NCBI GenBank assembly: GCA_007119345.1
Contig: SKPV01000178.1
Span: 1 to 19,817 of the forward strand
Length of the DNA: 19,817 bases
Direction of reading: 5' to 3'
DNA from: Halovivax sp.
Lineage (GTDB): Archaea > Halobacteriota > Halobacteria > Halobacteriales > Natrialbaceae
Shown: positions 7,346-14,345 of the stretch, piece after piece
Numbering within the stretch: position 1 is the first letter of the stretch
How the letters are laid out: the number at the start of each line of letters is the position of its first letter
Program-made: the position numbers and the translations under genes
The notes under the pieces: generated by a model
Told to the model about the DNA's origin: nothing
Database searches by the model: none
What the model saw: the letters and a program-made list of their open reading frames with translations, nothing else

Positions 7346-7351
7346 AAATAA
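7346..7351 (-). promoter_or_regulatory. TATA-like box for thiR and the methyltransferase
   Basis: The minus strand reads TTATTT here, centred about 31 nt before the thiR ATG, so the leader would be only a few nucleotides. It stands out in strongly GC-rich surroundings. Confidence 0.55.
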
Positions 7352-7410
7352 CTCTGCGGCCCGCTCGGCCGGTCGGCGCCGGTGGAGCGGGTGCCACCGG
7401 GAAGGGTGAT

Positions 7411-7454
7411 GGGGCGGGGGAGCCAGCGGTACGGGGCGGGGGAGCCAGCGGTAC
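7411..7454. repeat. 22-bp perfect tandem duplication
   Basis: Two identical 22-bp copies (GGGGCGGGGGAGCCAGCGGT followed by AC) lie at 7411-7432 and 7433-7454. They sit 46 nt beyond the dcd stop codon, in the spacer before the thiR promoter. Confidence 0.9.
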
Positions 7455-7499
7455 GTGACGTGGGTCAAGCGTTGCGAGAGCCCCGGCACGAATCGGCGA

Positions 7500-8099
7500 T
7501 CACTCGTCGCCGAGCTGGTCGCCGCCGAACTCGTGATCGCCGCCGATCTTCGACGCCTGCGGGCCCGACTGGTCCTGGTACTTCGAGCCGCGTTCGCTCC
7601 CGTACGGTCGTTCCGCGGGCGAGGAGAGTTCGGTGAACGTAAGCTGGGAGACGCGCATGCCGGGAGTCAACGCGACCGGCGCGGTCCCGAGGTTGGAGAG
7701 TTCGAGGGTGATCTGGCCTCGATACCCCGGGTCGCACAGCCCCGCCGTCGCGTGAACGACCACCGCGAGGCGGCCGAGCGACGAGCGACCTTCGACGTGG
7801 GCGATCAGGTCCGGCGGGATCTCCACGCGCTCGTACGTCGTCCCGAGCACGAAGTCGCCCGGGTGGAGGATGAAATCGTCACCTTCCTCGACGACGGTCT
7901 CGGTGACGTACTCCTCGACCTCCCGCTCGGCGTTCGGGTGGATGCACGGGATGTTGGTCCGGCGAAACTCGAGGAACTCGCTGCCGAGCCGAAGGTCGAC
8001 GCTCGCGGGCTGGATCTGCAGGTCGAGATCGGCGAGCGGCTCGACGACGAGGTCGCCCGCCTCGAGCCGGTCGAGGATGTCCGCGTCCGAGAGGATCAT
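7500..8099 (-). CDS. dcd: dCTP deaminase, probably bifunctional (dUMP-forming)
   Basis: The 199-residue protein belongs to the dCTP deaminase/dUTPase trimer family and supplies dUMP for thymidylate synthesis. Visible motifs are ILSDADIL at the N-terminus, IQPASVDLRLG (29-39), EGRSSLGRL (103-111), HATAGLCDPGYRG (116-128), and ITLELSN with the catalytic Glu133. The C-terminal PYGSERGSKYQDQSGP loop should close over the triphosphate. The HxTAG-DPG-ITLELSN text is like that of the bifunctional DCD-DUT enzymes of Mycobacterium and Methanocaldococcus. Mono-functional E. coli Dcd has TAHRIDPGW there. So direct dCTP to dUMP conversion is likely, by inference. The start ATG has TTTTAA 27 nt upstream. 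The gene is divergent from pth2. Confidence 0.93.
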   Translation of the reverse strand: MILSDADILDRLEAGDLVVEPLADLDLQIQPASVDLRLGSEFLEFRRTNIPCIHPNAEREVEEYVTETVVEEGDDFILHPGDFVLGTTYERVEIPPDLIAHVEGRSSLGRLAVVVHATAGLCDPGYRGQITLELSNLGTAPVALTPGMRVSQLTFTELSSPAERPYGSERGSKYQDQSGPQASKIGGDHEFGGDQLGDE

Positions 8100-8123
8100 G
8101 TGCGGGGACTCGCGCGGGACCGG

Positions 8124-8129
8124 TTAAAA
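8124..8129 (-). promoter_or_regulatory. TATA-like box for dcd
   Basis: The minus strand reads TTTTAA, centred 27 nt before the dcd ATG, a good haloarchaeal TATA match that predicts leaderless mRNA. Confidence 0.65.
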
Positions 8130-8262
8130 CTCTCGGATGGACCGGAGCCGGAACCGCGCGGCGCGAGACCGAACGCGTCGGCGCGACCCATGACCGCGGT
8201 CGCAGCCGAGAACGCCTCGACGTCGAACGTGGCCGCTGGGCTACCGGCACCGATCGTGGCCC

Positions 8263-8268
8263 CTATAG
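8263..8268 (+). promoter_or_regulatory. TATA-like box for pth2
   Basis: CTATAG is centred about 26 nt upstream of the pth2 ATG at 8292. Together with the dcd box it defines a 192-bp divergent promoter region with no tandem repeats. Confidence 0.6.
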
Positions 8269-8291
8269 CGCTCGCCGCCGAGCGTCGAGGC

Positions 8292-8630
8292 ATGAAGCAG
8301 GCGATCGTGGCCCGGACGGACGTCGGGATGGGAACGGGAAAGCTGGCCGCGCAGGTCGCTCACGCCTCGCTGTCGGCCTACGAGAAGGCGGACGACCGGA
8401 CGCGACGCACCTGGAAGTCGGGCGGGCAGAAGAAGGTCGTGCTGAAGGGATCGAGCGAGCGCGAGCTCCACGAACTGTCGGCGATCGCGGACGCCGAAGG
8501 GCTCCCGAACGCGGTCGTCAGCGACGCGGGCCACACCCAGCTCGAGCCGGGAACCGTCACCGCGCTGGCCGTCGGACCCGGCGACGAGGATCTCGTCGAT
8601 CGAGTGACCGGAGAGCTCTCGCTACTCTGA
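8292..8630 (+). CDS. pth2: Peptidyl-tRNA hydrolase, archaeal/eukaryotic Pth2 type
   Basis: The 112-residue enzyme releases tRNA from peptidyl-tRNAs that drop off ribosomes. It matches Pth2 over its full length: MKQAIVARTDVGMGTGKLAA with the conserved Lys17, QVAHAS with His24, GQKKVVLKG, and the C-terminal signature DAGHTQLEPGTVTALAVGPG (about residues 78-97). The frame is open upstream, but the family starts exactly at this ATG, and CTATAG 26 nt before it supports the choice. In some archaea pth2 sits close to truD, which here is about 2.7 kb downstream. Confidence 0.96.
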   Translation: MKQAIVARTDVGMGTGKLAAQVAHASLSAYEKADDRTRRTWKSGGQKKVVLKGSSERELHELSAIADAEGLPNAVVSDAGHTQLEPGTVTALAVGPGDEDLVDRVTGELSLL

Positions 8631-9110
8631 GCGCGTGAGGCGGGCGTCTCGGCCGGAAGGGGCGTTCGACCGCGGGTCCGGAACCGCAACCGACGGGCGC
8701 GGTAACGTCCGACGACTCCGATTCTGACGGTTTCGGCCTCGAAACGGGGCCCGGATCGACGAATCGATGACGTTCGTCCGGAGTGATAGTGGGGCGAAAC
8801 CGTACCGGTTCGGTGACGCGCCCGCCCGACCGGTGGACGCCCGATTCGAGCAGCCTACAGTGCGCAAATCCGTCACGAAAGTAACACGGGATTACGGCAC
8901 ACGGCGGCGCCCCCGTCCAGATAGAGGCGGTGATTCGTCACATTCGACGATCGTTCGAGGCCGTGGACGGCCAGACGTGACAGATCGAAGGGATAATCTG
9001 GACAAGATTCACTTCCGATCGGGGACGGCGATGCCGCACGATCGTCTCACTTTTTGTCGAATTATTAGCACCCGCCATACGAAGAGCGTCCGAGACGGAC
9101 CGTCCGAAGC
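8631..9110. other. 480-base spacer between pth2 and the MscS-like gene
   Basis: I find no credible gene here. The small open frames (for example 8767-9141 +) have irregular codon use and no homology I recognise. The second half is noticeably less GC-rich than the neighbours, with runs such as CTCACTTTTTGTCGAATTATTAG before the downstream gene. I saw no tRNA-like T-loop or clear strong hairpin. A regulatory leader or small RNA is possible but unsupported. Confidence 0.5.
9061..9067 (+). promoter_or_regulatory. TATA-like box for the MscS-like membrane protein gene
   Basis: ATTATTA lies about 47 nt before the ATG at 9111. Transcription would start near 9090, giving a leader of about 20 nt, or about 38 nt if the second ATG (9129) is used. 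This is an exception to the leaderless pattern in the window. Confidence 0.5.
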
Positions 9111-9869
9111 ATGCTCCCCGAAATCTACATGCAGCAAGTAACGGTCCCGGAGTACCTCCAGGACACCATCGCCCAGATGATCGCGTTCGTACCGCGATTG
9201 GTCGGCGCGCTCGTCATCCTGCTGATCGGGTGGGTCGTCGGCCGGCTGGTCGGCCGACTGGTGCGCGGAATCGCTGACGGCGTCGAACTGGACCGAATGG
9301 TCCTCGAGACGCCGCTCGGGCGCATCCTGGGCGGCACCGAGCGAGCCGTCTCAAGCGCCTTCGGAAAGCTCGGGAAGTGGTTCGTTTACGCCGTCGCCAT
9401 CCTGGCGGCCGCGAACGCGCTGGCGATCCCCGAACTGTCGGCGTGGATCTCGACCGCCGTCACGTACCTGCCGGCGTTCATCGCCGGGCTGCTGGTCATC
9501 GTGCTCGGCTTCGTCGTCGCCGACTTCATCGGAGACGCCATCGAGCGGACCCGGGCGGCCGGACAGACCGCCTACACGTCCTGGTTCGCCAACGGCGCGC
9601 GGCTGTTCCTGTACTTCACCGCGATCGTCGTCGGCCTCGACACGATGGGGATCGACGTCGGTATCCTGTACGTCTTCGCCCGCGCGCTCGCGTGGGGCGT
9701 CGCTGCCGCGGTCGCGATCGGCGTCGGCGGCGCGGTCGCCCTCGGCGCTCGACCGTACGTCGAAGACAACGTCGATCGGTGGATGGGCCGAGCCGAGGCC
9801 GTCTCCCCGCAGGAGTCCGGACGCGGCGGCGAGCCGGGTCCCGGAGCGAGCCCCGGGGACGACGACTGA
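9111..9869 (+). CDS. Multi-pass membrane protein with MscS-type N-terminal helices
   Basis: The 252-residue protein has about five hydrophobic helices (roughly residues 24-47, 86-107, 117-143, 165-183 and 186-215). The first, PRLVGALVILLIGWVVGRLV, is the conserved TM helix found at the N-terminus of small-conductance mechanosensitive channel relatives, and the third (FIAGLLVIVLGFVVADFI) looks like a repeat of it. The cytoplasmic MscS beta domain is absent. The protein ends in an acidic Gly/Pro-rich tail. It is therefore a member of the TM_helix family rather than a proven channel; osmotic or membrane-tension sensing is an inference. Start choice is uncertain: ATG 9111 gives MLPEIY, and ATG 9129 gives MQQVTV. 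Confidence 0.8.
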   Translation: MLPEIYMQQVTVPEYLQDTIAQMIAFVPRLVGALVILLIGWVVGRLVGRLVRGIADGVELDRMVLETPLGRILGGTERAVSSAFGKLGKWFVYAVAILAAANALAIPELSAWISTAVTYLPAFIAGLLVIVLGFVVADFIGDAIERTRAAGQTAYTSWFANGARLFLYFTAIVVGLDTMGIDVGILYVFARALAWGVAAAVAIGVGGAVALGARPYVEDNVDRWMGRAEAVSPQESGRGGEPGPGASPGDDD

Positions 9870-9878
9870 ACCCCGGAT

Positions 9879-9929
9879 CCGTCCACACCCGTCGCCATTG
9901 GGATGGATCACGGGAACCGTCCACACCCG
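9879..9929. repeat. Pair of 13-bp direct repeats
   Basis: CCGTCCACACCCG occurs at 9879-9891 and 9917-9929, 38 bp apart, starting 10 nt after the stop of the membrane protein gene and before the convergent 9942-10337 gene. The intervening bases do not repeat clearly, so only the 13-bp core is supported. Confidence 0.6.
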
Positions 9930-9941
9930 CCGATACCGCAG

Positions 9942-10337
9942 TTACGCGGCGGGCTGGCGATCCCGCGGAAAGAGCGGACGCACCGGGACGACCAGATAGG
10001 ACGTGACGCGTCGCGTTCGGTGGTCCGCACGCCGCTTCCTGATAACCGCGACCGTGTACGGGCCGTCGTACCGTTCCTCGACTCGCTCGAGGAATCGGTC
10101 GAACCGGTCGACGTCGAACGTCGACGCGGACACGACGTCCGTATTCGCCACCATTCCGTCGACGGTCCCGTACACGTCGAGGCTACCCTCACAGATCGCT
10201 TCGAGGTCGTCGACGAGAGCGCGAGCGTCCGCGACGATCGACTCGCCGTTGGGCAACCGCGTCGGTAATCGCACGTAAACCTGGTAGGCCCGCGGTCGGC
10301 TCACGAGTCGGCTCACGAACCGACGGAGTCCGCTCAC
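9942..10337 (-). CDS. Hypothetical protein, 131 aa, GTG start
   Basis: I do not recognise this protein. Coding is supported by consistently G/C-rich third positions, normal haloarchaeal codon use and an ordinary acidic amino-acid mix in the middle. The N-terminus is basic (RRFVSRLVSRPRAY). A strand-like segment (YQVYVRLPTRL), a helix (DARALVDDLEAIC) and another strand/helix pair (residues about 62-92, FDRFLERVEERYD) suggest a small alpha/beta fold of about 95 residues, followed by a basic segment and YLVVPVRPLF. No cysteine pair, signal peptide or membrane helix is visible. There is no ATG in the early part of the frame; GTG at 10335-10337 is the longest choice, and in-frame GTGs follow at residues 8 and 12. 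It is convergent with the membrane protein gene. Confidence 0.65.
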   Translation of the reverse strand: MSGLRRFVSRLVSRPRAYQVYVRLPTRLPNGESIVADARALVDDLEAICEGSLDVYGTVDGMVANTDVVSASTFDVDRFDRFLERVEERYDGPYTVAVIRKRRADHRTRRVTSYLVVPVRPLFPRDRQPAA

Positions 10338-10600
10338 CGTCTCACCCGCCCGCTACCCTGAATCGCTCGATCGACCTCGCCTCGGGAAGTCGTCGTTGGC
10401 ACATCGGGTCCGACGCAGCGAGACGGTAAACGTCTACTGTTGTGGCCGGCGATTCCCAGCATCAGATTACTCCGGTTGCAGGTCCCTCGTCCCTCGCGGT
10501 CGTCGAAGCGGGGTGTCCGGGCGGTTCGACGGCTCGCGAGCGTCGACCACCTGGAACGCCCGCAGAACGGCTTTCCCTTCGGGCATCGTACCGGACGGGT

Positions 10601-11254
10601 GTGACGGACGAACCCGATCCGCACGGCGACCAGCCCGACGAACGCGCCGGCGTGGAACCGGCCGAGGCGAACGCCGCGGTCGTCCTCGTCCACGGACGCG
10701 GCGCCCGGGCACGCGGGATGCTCGACTTCGCCGAGGAGATCGACCGGGACGACGTCCACTACGTCGCCCCGCAGGCGGCCCGCGGCACCTGGTACCCGCA
10801 GTCGTTCACGGCGCCGATCGAGTCGAACGAACCGCACCTCTCGTCCGCGCTCGACCGGCTGGCGACCGTGCTCGACGACCTTCTCGGTGAGGAAATTCCG
10901 CCCGAGCGGACCGTCCTACTCGGGTTCTCCCAGGGCGCGTGTCTCGCGAGCGAGTACGCCGCCCGCAACGCCCGTCGGTACGGCGGCCTCGTCGTCCTCA
11001 GCGGCGGCCTGATCGGCCCGGAGGGGAGCGAATTCGAGTACGACGGATCGATGGACGGTACGCCGGTGTTTCTCGGCTGCGGTGACCGGGACCCCCACAT
11101 CCCCGTCGAGCGCGTGGAAGAGACGGCGCTCGTCTTCGCGAATCGCGACGCAGACGTCGAAAAGCGAATCTACGAGGGGATGGGCCACGGGGTGATCCCG
11201 GACGAGATCGAATACGTCCGCGAGCTGGTCGGCGACGTGGCCGCTCGGGACTGA
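10601..11254 (+). CDS. Phospholipase/carboxylesterase-family alpha/beta hydrolase
   Basis: The 217-residue enzyme fits the Abhydrolase_2 family (YpfH/PLCB-like carboxylesterases). The oxyanion loop is VVLVHGRGARARGML (about residues 27-41), the nucleophile is Ser110 in GFSQGA, the acid is Asp164 in GCGDRDPHIP, and the base is His196 in GMGHGV, so a complete Ser-Asp-His triad is present. The sequence APQAARGTWYP also fits the family. It should hydrolyse short carboxylic or lipid esters in the cytoplasm; the natural substrate is unknown. The open frame continues upstream to 10442, but that part is low-quality coding. GTG at 10601 is preferred, starting an acidic haloarchaeal N-terminus (TDEPDPHGDQPDE), with a weak CTTTCC element about 28 nt before it. 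Confidence 0.88.
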   Translation: MTDEPDPHGDQPDERAGVEPAEANAAVVLVHGRGARARGMLDFAEEIDRDDVHYVAPQAARGTWYPQSFTAPIESNEPHLSSALDRLATVLDDLLGEEIPPERTVLLGFSQGACLASEYAARNARRYGGLVVLSGGLIGPEGSEFEYDGSMDGTPVFLGCGDRDPHIPVERVEETALVFANRDADVEKRIYEGMGHGVIPDEIEYVRELVGDVAARD

Positions 11255-11302
11255 GCCGGGGGTCGAACTCGATCCGCGGTTCTCGCGGCGAGAACGAACG
11301 GA

Positions 11303-11307
11303 TTTAC
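11303..11307 (+). promoter_or_regulatory. TATA-like box for truD
   Basis: TTTAC, within GGATTTACGA, is centred 28 nt before the truD ATG at 11333, consistent with a leaderless or nearly leaderless transcript. Confidence 0.55.
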
Positions 11308-11332
11308 GACTCCGATCCCAAGCGGACCACCA

Positions 11333-12700
11333 ATGCGTCCCGCCCACCCAACGGAACGGGCCGTCGGCATGGCCCACTACGTCAGCGACGCCGACGGCGT
11401 CGGCGGCGTCCTTCGCTCGCGTGCCGAGCACTTCCGCGTCCGCGAAGTCGAGCGGTTCTCGACGGAGCCCGTCGACGCCGATACGGGCGCCTACGGGCAC
11501 CTCGTCGTCCGCGCGACGTTGCGGAGCTGGGACACGAACGACTTCGTCGGCCGACTCTCCGACGCGCTGGGCATCAGCCGAGAGCGGATCTCGTGGGCGG
11601 GGACCAAGGACAAGTACGCGATCACCACGCAGCTGTTCTCGATCCGGGGGATCGATTCCGGGCGGCTCCCCGACGTGAACGGCGCCGAAATCGAGGTCGT
11701 CGGGCGCGCGGGACGATCGCTCCAGTTCGGCGACCTCGCCGGCAACGAGTTCGAAATCGCGGTGAGCGGTCCCGACCGTCCCGAACGGGTGACGGCGATC
11801 ACCCGCGAGCTGGCGGCGTTCGGGGGCGCCGACGACCGATCGATCCCCGACCGGCCGAGCGCGATCGACGGGGTGGCCGTGGGCGTTCCGAACTTCTTCG
11901 GTCAACAGCGCTTCGGCAGTCGTCGGCCGATCACCCACGAGGTCGGACTGGCCGTCGTCCGCGGCGACTGGGAGGGCGCGGTGATGGCATATCTGGGAAA
12001 TCCCCACGCGGCGGAGCCCGAACCGACGCGCAAAGCGCGAGCGTTCGTCGAGGAGACGCGCGACTGGCCGACGGCGCTCGATCGGTTTCCGGGCGGGCTC
12101 CGCTACGAACGGTCGATGCTCCACGAGCTCGCCGAAGCCGACGCGGTGGACGAAGCCACCTACCGGACCGCCCTCGAACGAGTCCCGTCGAACCTCCAGC
12201 GGCTGTTCGTGCACGCGGCGCAATCCTTCGCGTTCAACCGAATCCTGAGCGAACGCCTGGAGCGCGGGCTCCCGTTCGACCGACCGGTGGAGGGAGACGT
12301 GGCGTGCTTCGCGGACGCGGACGCGCCCGCGGGATTCGAGTTGCCGGACCCCGATCGGAGCCAGCGGGTGACCGGCCGGCGCGTCGAGTCGGTCGCGCGC
12401 CACTGCGAGCGCGGGCGCGCGTTCGTCACCGCCCCGCTGGTCGGGAGGGGGACCGAGCTGGCCGACGGCGAACCCGGCGAGATCGAACGGACGGTGCTCG
12501 ACGAGCTCGAGCTCTCGCCGGAAGACTTCGACCTGCCGGGGGAGTTCGACTCGACCGGCACCCGTCGGGCGGTCCTCGTCCGAACCGACCTCGACGTACG
12601 GACGGATCCGCTCACCTTCTCGTTCGCGCTCCCGAAGGGCGCTTACGCGACGGTGCTTCTCAGAGAGTACCTGAAGGTCGATCCGGTCGATCTGGGATGA
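11333..12700 (+). CDS. truD: tRNA pseudouridine(13) synthase TruD
   Basis: The 455-residue enzyme converts U13 to pseudouridine in tRNAs (position 13 and, in some archaea, position 35 as well). The TruD hallmarks are present: the N-terminal DFxVxE-like HFRVREVE, the catalytic Asp93 in WAGTKDKYAITTQ, NFFGQQRFG (187-195), then the large TRUD insertion domain, and a C-terminal LTFSFALPKGAYATVLLREYLK. Length is typical for archaeal members. A later in-frame Met (residue 13, MAHYVSDA) could also start the protein, but the promoter spacing fits the ATG at 11333. A long open frame on the opposite strand (10916-12403) is a GC-bias shadow. DUF2103 follows with its own promoter. Confidence 0.95.
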   Translation: MRPAHPTERAVGMAHYVSDADGVGGVLRSRAEHFRVREVERFSTEPVDADTGAYGHLVVRATLRSWDTNDFVGRLSDALGISRERISWAGTKDKYAITTQLFSIRGIDSGRLPDVNGAEIEVVGRAGRSLQFGDLAGNEFEIAVSGPDRPERVTAITRELAAFGGADDRSIPDRPSAIDGVAVGVPNFFGQQRFGSRRPITHEVGLAVVRGDWEGAVMAYLGNPHAAEPEPTRKARAFVEETRDWPTALDRFPGGLRYERSMLHELAEADAVDEATYRTALERVPSNLQRLFVHAAQSFAFNRILSERLERGLPFDRPVEGDVACFADADAPAGFELPDPDRSQRVTGRRVESVARHCERGRAFVTAPLVGRGTELADGEPGEIERTVLDELELSPEDFDLPGEFDSTGTRRAVLVRTDLDVRTDPLTFSFALPKGAYATVLLREYLKVDPVDLG

Positions 12701-12767
12701 GCGGACCCGACGGACGGCTCTTCGGTCGGTGAGGTGGAACTCGACGGGCCGGCCCGAAGCGGTCCCG

Positions 12768-12773
12768 TTTTGA
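12768..12773 (+). promoter_or_regulatory. TATA-like box for the DUF2103 gene
   Basis: TTTTGA is centred about 26 nt upstream of the ATG at 12796, fitting a leaderless transcript separate from truD. Confidence 0.55.
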
Positions 12774-12795
12774 GTGCGGCCCCGAAACGACCGGC

Positions 12796-13518
12796 ATGGA
12801 GTGTCGGCAGTGCGGGACGCCGATCGAGCGACCGGGAGACTTCTGTCTCGTCTGCCGAGAGTCCAACGCCGACGCGATCGTGCTCGCGGCCGACCGAGAT
12901 CGAGCGACGATCTCGATGCTCGACGACGATTCGCTCGTCGGGGAGACGACGGTCACGACGATCCCCGAGGAGGGCGAGCGCGGCGTCGTCGAACTGCGGA
13001 ACTTCGCGGGGCGACTCGCCGACGAGATCCGGCGCAAACGTCCGGAGGAAGTGTACGCCACCGGAGAACGGGACGTGATCCGGGCCGTTCGCGACGAAGT
13101 TCGCTATCCGTTCTATCGGATAGACGCCGACGCCGACGATCCCGTCGCGCACGTGCGCACCCACCGGGGGGACCGGGCGCTGGACGTCGTCGACGCGCCC
13201 CCGGCCGAGAAGATCGGCGGCAGTCACACGACCCTCATCGGCGGTCGAACCGGGATGCGGGCGATCACGACGATCGCCGGCCACCCGCACGTCAAGAAAG
13301 TGATTCCGGGCCCGATCGACGCGGGCGGGACGGGCTCACAGTCCGGGCTCCGTGCGAAGGTCGCCCGCGCCGACGACGGCGGCAACCTGCGACTGCTTTT
13401 GCGGGACGGCTCGAGCGTCCAAGAGAACCGAATCGTGACGACGGCTCGAGATCGAGAGACCGGCGAACGCGTCCGGGAAGACCTCAACGAGGCGCTGGAC
13501 GAGGAGGAGCTACGCTAA
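12796..13518 (+). CDS. DUF2103 family protein with N-terminal zinc finger
   Basis: The 240-residue protein begins with a treble-clef-like zinc knuckle, Cys3-x2-Cys6 and Cys17-x2-Cys20. After a middle region (about 40-140) comes a conserved archaeal domain with GGSHTTLIGGRTGM, HPHVKKVIPGPI and a basic RLLLRDGSSVQENRIVTTA segment, which I recognise as DUF2103 (predicted metal-binding). The KVIPG-like C-terminal part has the look of an RNA-binding fold, and the neighbours truD and pth2 are tRNA genes, so a role in RNA metabolism is an inference only. The function is not known. The ATG is fixed by the zinc finger and the promoter spacing. It ends in an acidic DEEELR. Confidence 0.8.
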   Translation: MECRQCGTPIERPGDFCLVCRESNADAIVLAADRDRATISMLDDDSLVGETTVTTIPEEGERGVVELRNFAGRLADEIRRKRPEEVYATGERDVIRAVRDEVRYPFYRIDADADDPVAHVRTHRGDRALDVVDAPPAEKIGGSHTTLIGGRTGMRAITTIAGHPHVKKVIPGPIDAGGTGSQSGLRAKVARADDGGNLRLLLRDGSSVQENRIVTTARDRETGERVREDLNEALDEEELR

Positions 13519-13682
13519 CCGTCCGCCGAAGCGAGAGCGCAACCACTCACTCGATCGGCCGGCCCGTCCGGCGTCTCGCCATCGTCGGGCACGGGTTCGT
13601 GACGTTCAGGAACCGATCGAAGAGACAATGCCTACCGGTTCTCCCGCGCTTTTCCGGCCGGAGGTAATGAGATATAATTACG

Positions 13683-13892
13683 ATGGTCGACCGCCCGGAC
13701 GTCGTCCTCGCCGCGATCCCGCTCCTGGCCGTCAGCGGCGTCGTCGTACGAACCGCCGTCGGCGCGACGGGCGTCGCGTCGGGGCTCCTCGCCGCGCCGC
13801 TCGCACCGATCGGGTACGCCGCCGCGCTCGCGTTGATCTGCTGGGAGGTGATCACCACCTCGGCCGCCGGTCGGGCCCGGGAACGGGCGTGA
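13683..13892 (+). CDS. Small membrane protein, 69 aa
   Basis: The sequence encodes two hydrophobic stretches: about residues 7-27 (VVLAAIPLLAVSGVVVRTAV) and 31-56 (VASGLLAAPLAPIGYAAALA onward to ICWEVI). They are joined by a Gly-rich turn, with a short basic cytoplasmic-looking tail (GRARERA). I recognise no functional domain. Clean hydrophobic periodicity and high GC3 support coding. The start is not certain: a strong GGAGGT (13660-13665) lies 17 nt before this ATG and directly precedes another ATG (13667) in a different frame. A weak CTTTT element is near 13650. It lies just upstream of the eL43 operon but in a separate promoter unit. Confidence 0.65.
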   Translation: MVDRPDVVLAAIPLLAVSGVVVRTAVGATGVASGLLAAPLAPIGYAAALALICWEVITTSAAGRARERA

Positions 13893-13901
13893 CTCAACAG
13901 G

Positions 13902-13907
13902 TTTATT
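13902..13907 (+). promoter_or_regulatory. TATA-like box for the eL43-rpo12-pcc1 operon
   Basis: TTTATT is centred about 30 nt before the eL43 ATG. It lies only 10 nt after the stop of the small membrane protein gene, so that gene and the operon are likely separate units. Confidence 0.65.
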
Positions 13908-13934
13908 GGGAGCCTGGGGATAGGTACGGGTACT

Positions 13935-14201
13935 ATGGCCGAGAAACGGAAGCGAACTGTCGGGAGCGCCGGCCGATTCGGCGCGCGATACGGTCGCGTC
14001 GCGCGACGCCGCGTCGCCGAGGTGGAATCGGACATGAAGAACGCGACGGTCGACGGCGACGACGTCACCCGCGTCGGTACCGGTATCTGGAAGAACGACG
14101 AAACCGGCGAGGTCTTCACGGGCGGCGCCTACCGCCCCCAGACGCCCGCCGGAAAGACCGTCACCCGATCCATCCGGGCCGCCCTCTCCGAAGACGAGTA
14201 A
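13935..14201 (+). CDS. rpl37ae: Large-subunit ribosomal protein eL43 (L37Ae), without zinc cysteines
   Basis: The 88-residue protein matches L37Ae: a basic N-terminus with VGSAGRFGARYGRVARRRVAEVE, then VGTGIWKNDETGEVFTGGAYRPQTPAGKT in shorter recognisable blocks (GTGIW and FTGGAY), and a C-terminal helix SIRAALSEDE. It is a structural component of the large ribosomal subunit, contacting rRNA. Typical members carry a C-x2-C...C-x2-C zinc ribbon around the GTGIW segment. Here the protein has no cysteine at all; the first pair is replaced within ATVDGDDVTR and the second within KNDETGE. The rest of the fold text is intact, so this is a working zinc-free form and not a pseudogene. It is the first gene of an operon with rpo12 five bases downstream. 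Confidence 0.94.
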   Translation: MAEKRKRTVGSAGRFGARYGRVARRRVAEVESDMKNATVDGDDVTRVGTGIWKNDETGEVFTGGAYRPQTPAGKTVTRSIRAALSEDE

Positions 14202-14206
14202 TCTCC

Positions 14207-14341
14207 ATGGCATACAAGTGCTCTCGCTGCAAGCGCGACGTCGAAATCGACGAGTACGGCGGCGTCCGCTGTCCGTACTGCGGCCACCGCGTCCTGCTGA
14301 AAGAGCGGAGCCGCGACGTCAAAGAAGTCGACGTCGAGTAG
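14207..14341 (+). CDS. rpo12: DNA-directed RNA polymerase subunit Rpo12 (RpoP)
   Basis: The 44-residue subunit is the archaeal counterpart of eukaryotic Rpb12, a zinc-binding part of RNA polymerase at the Rpo3/Rpo10/Rpo11 platform. Cys5-x2-Cys8 and Cys22-x2-Cys25 make the zinc ribbon (KCSRCKRDVE and RCPYCGHRVL), and a basic C-terminal part (LLKERSRDVKEVDVE) follows. The length is normal. The gene starts five bases after the eL43 stop and is followed four bases later by pcc1, so the three are co-transcribed. This order is a conserved archaeal arrangement. Confidence 0.96.
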   Translation: MAYKCSRCKRDVEIDEYGGVRCPYCGHRVLLKERSRDVKEVDVE

Positions 14342-14345
14342 TCCC

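Noticed and set aside
8881..8990. Possible tRNA (TTCGAGGC resembling a T-loop)
   Set aside because: No cloverleaf arms or acceptor stem can be drawn around it.
8767..9141. Candidate 124-aa gene in the pth2 downstream spacer
   Set aside because: Irregular codon use, basic and low-complexity translation, no promoter spacing, and overlap with the start of the next gene.
10916..12403. 495-aa minus-strand frame
   Set aside because: It is antisense to the well-supported truD and has no recognisable domain.
13628..14341. 237-aa plus-strand frame ending in the Rpo12 sequence
   Set aside because: Only the last 44 codons (from 14207) match a protein; the rest is an Arg-rich shadow of the 69-aa gene and eL43.
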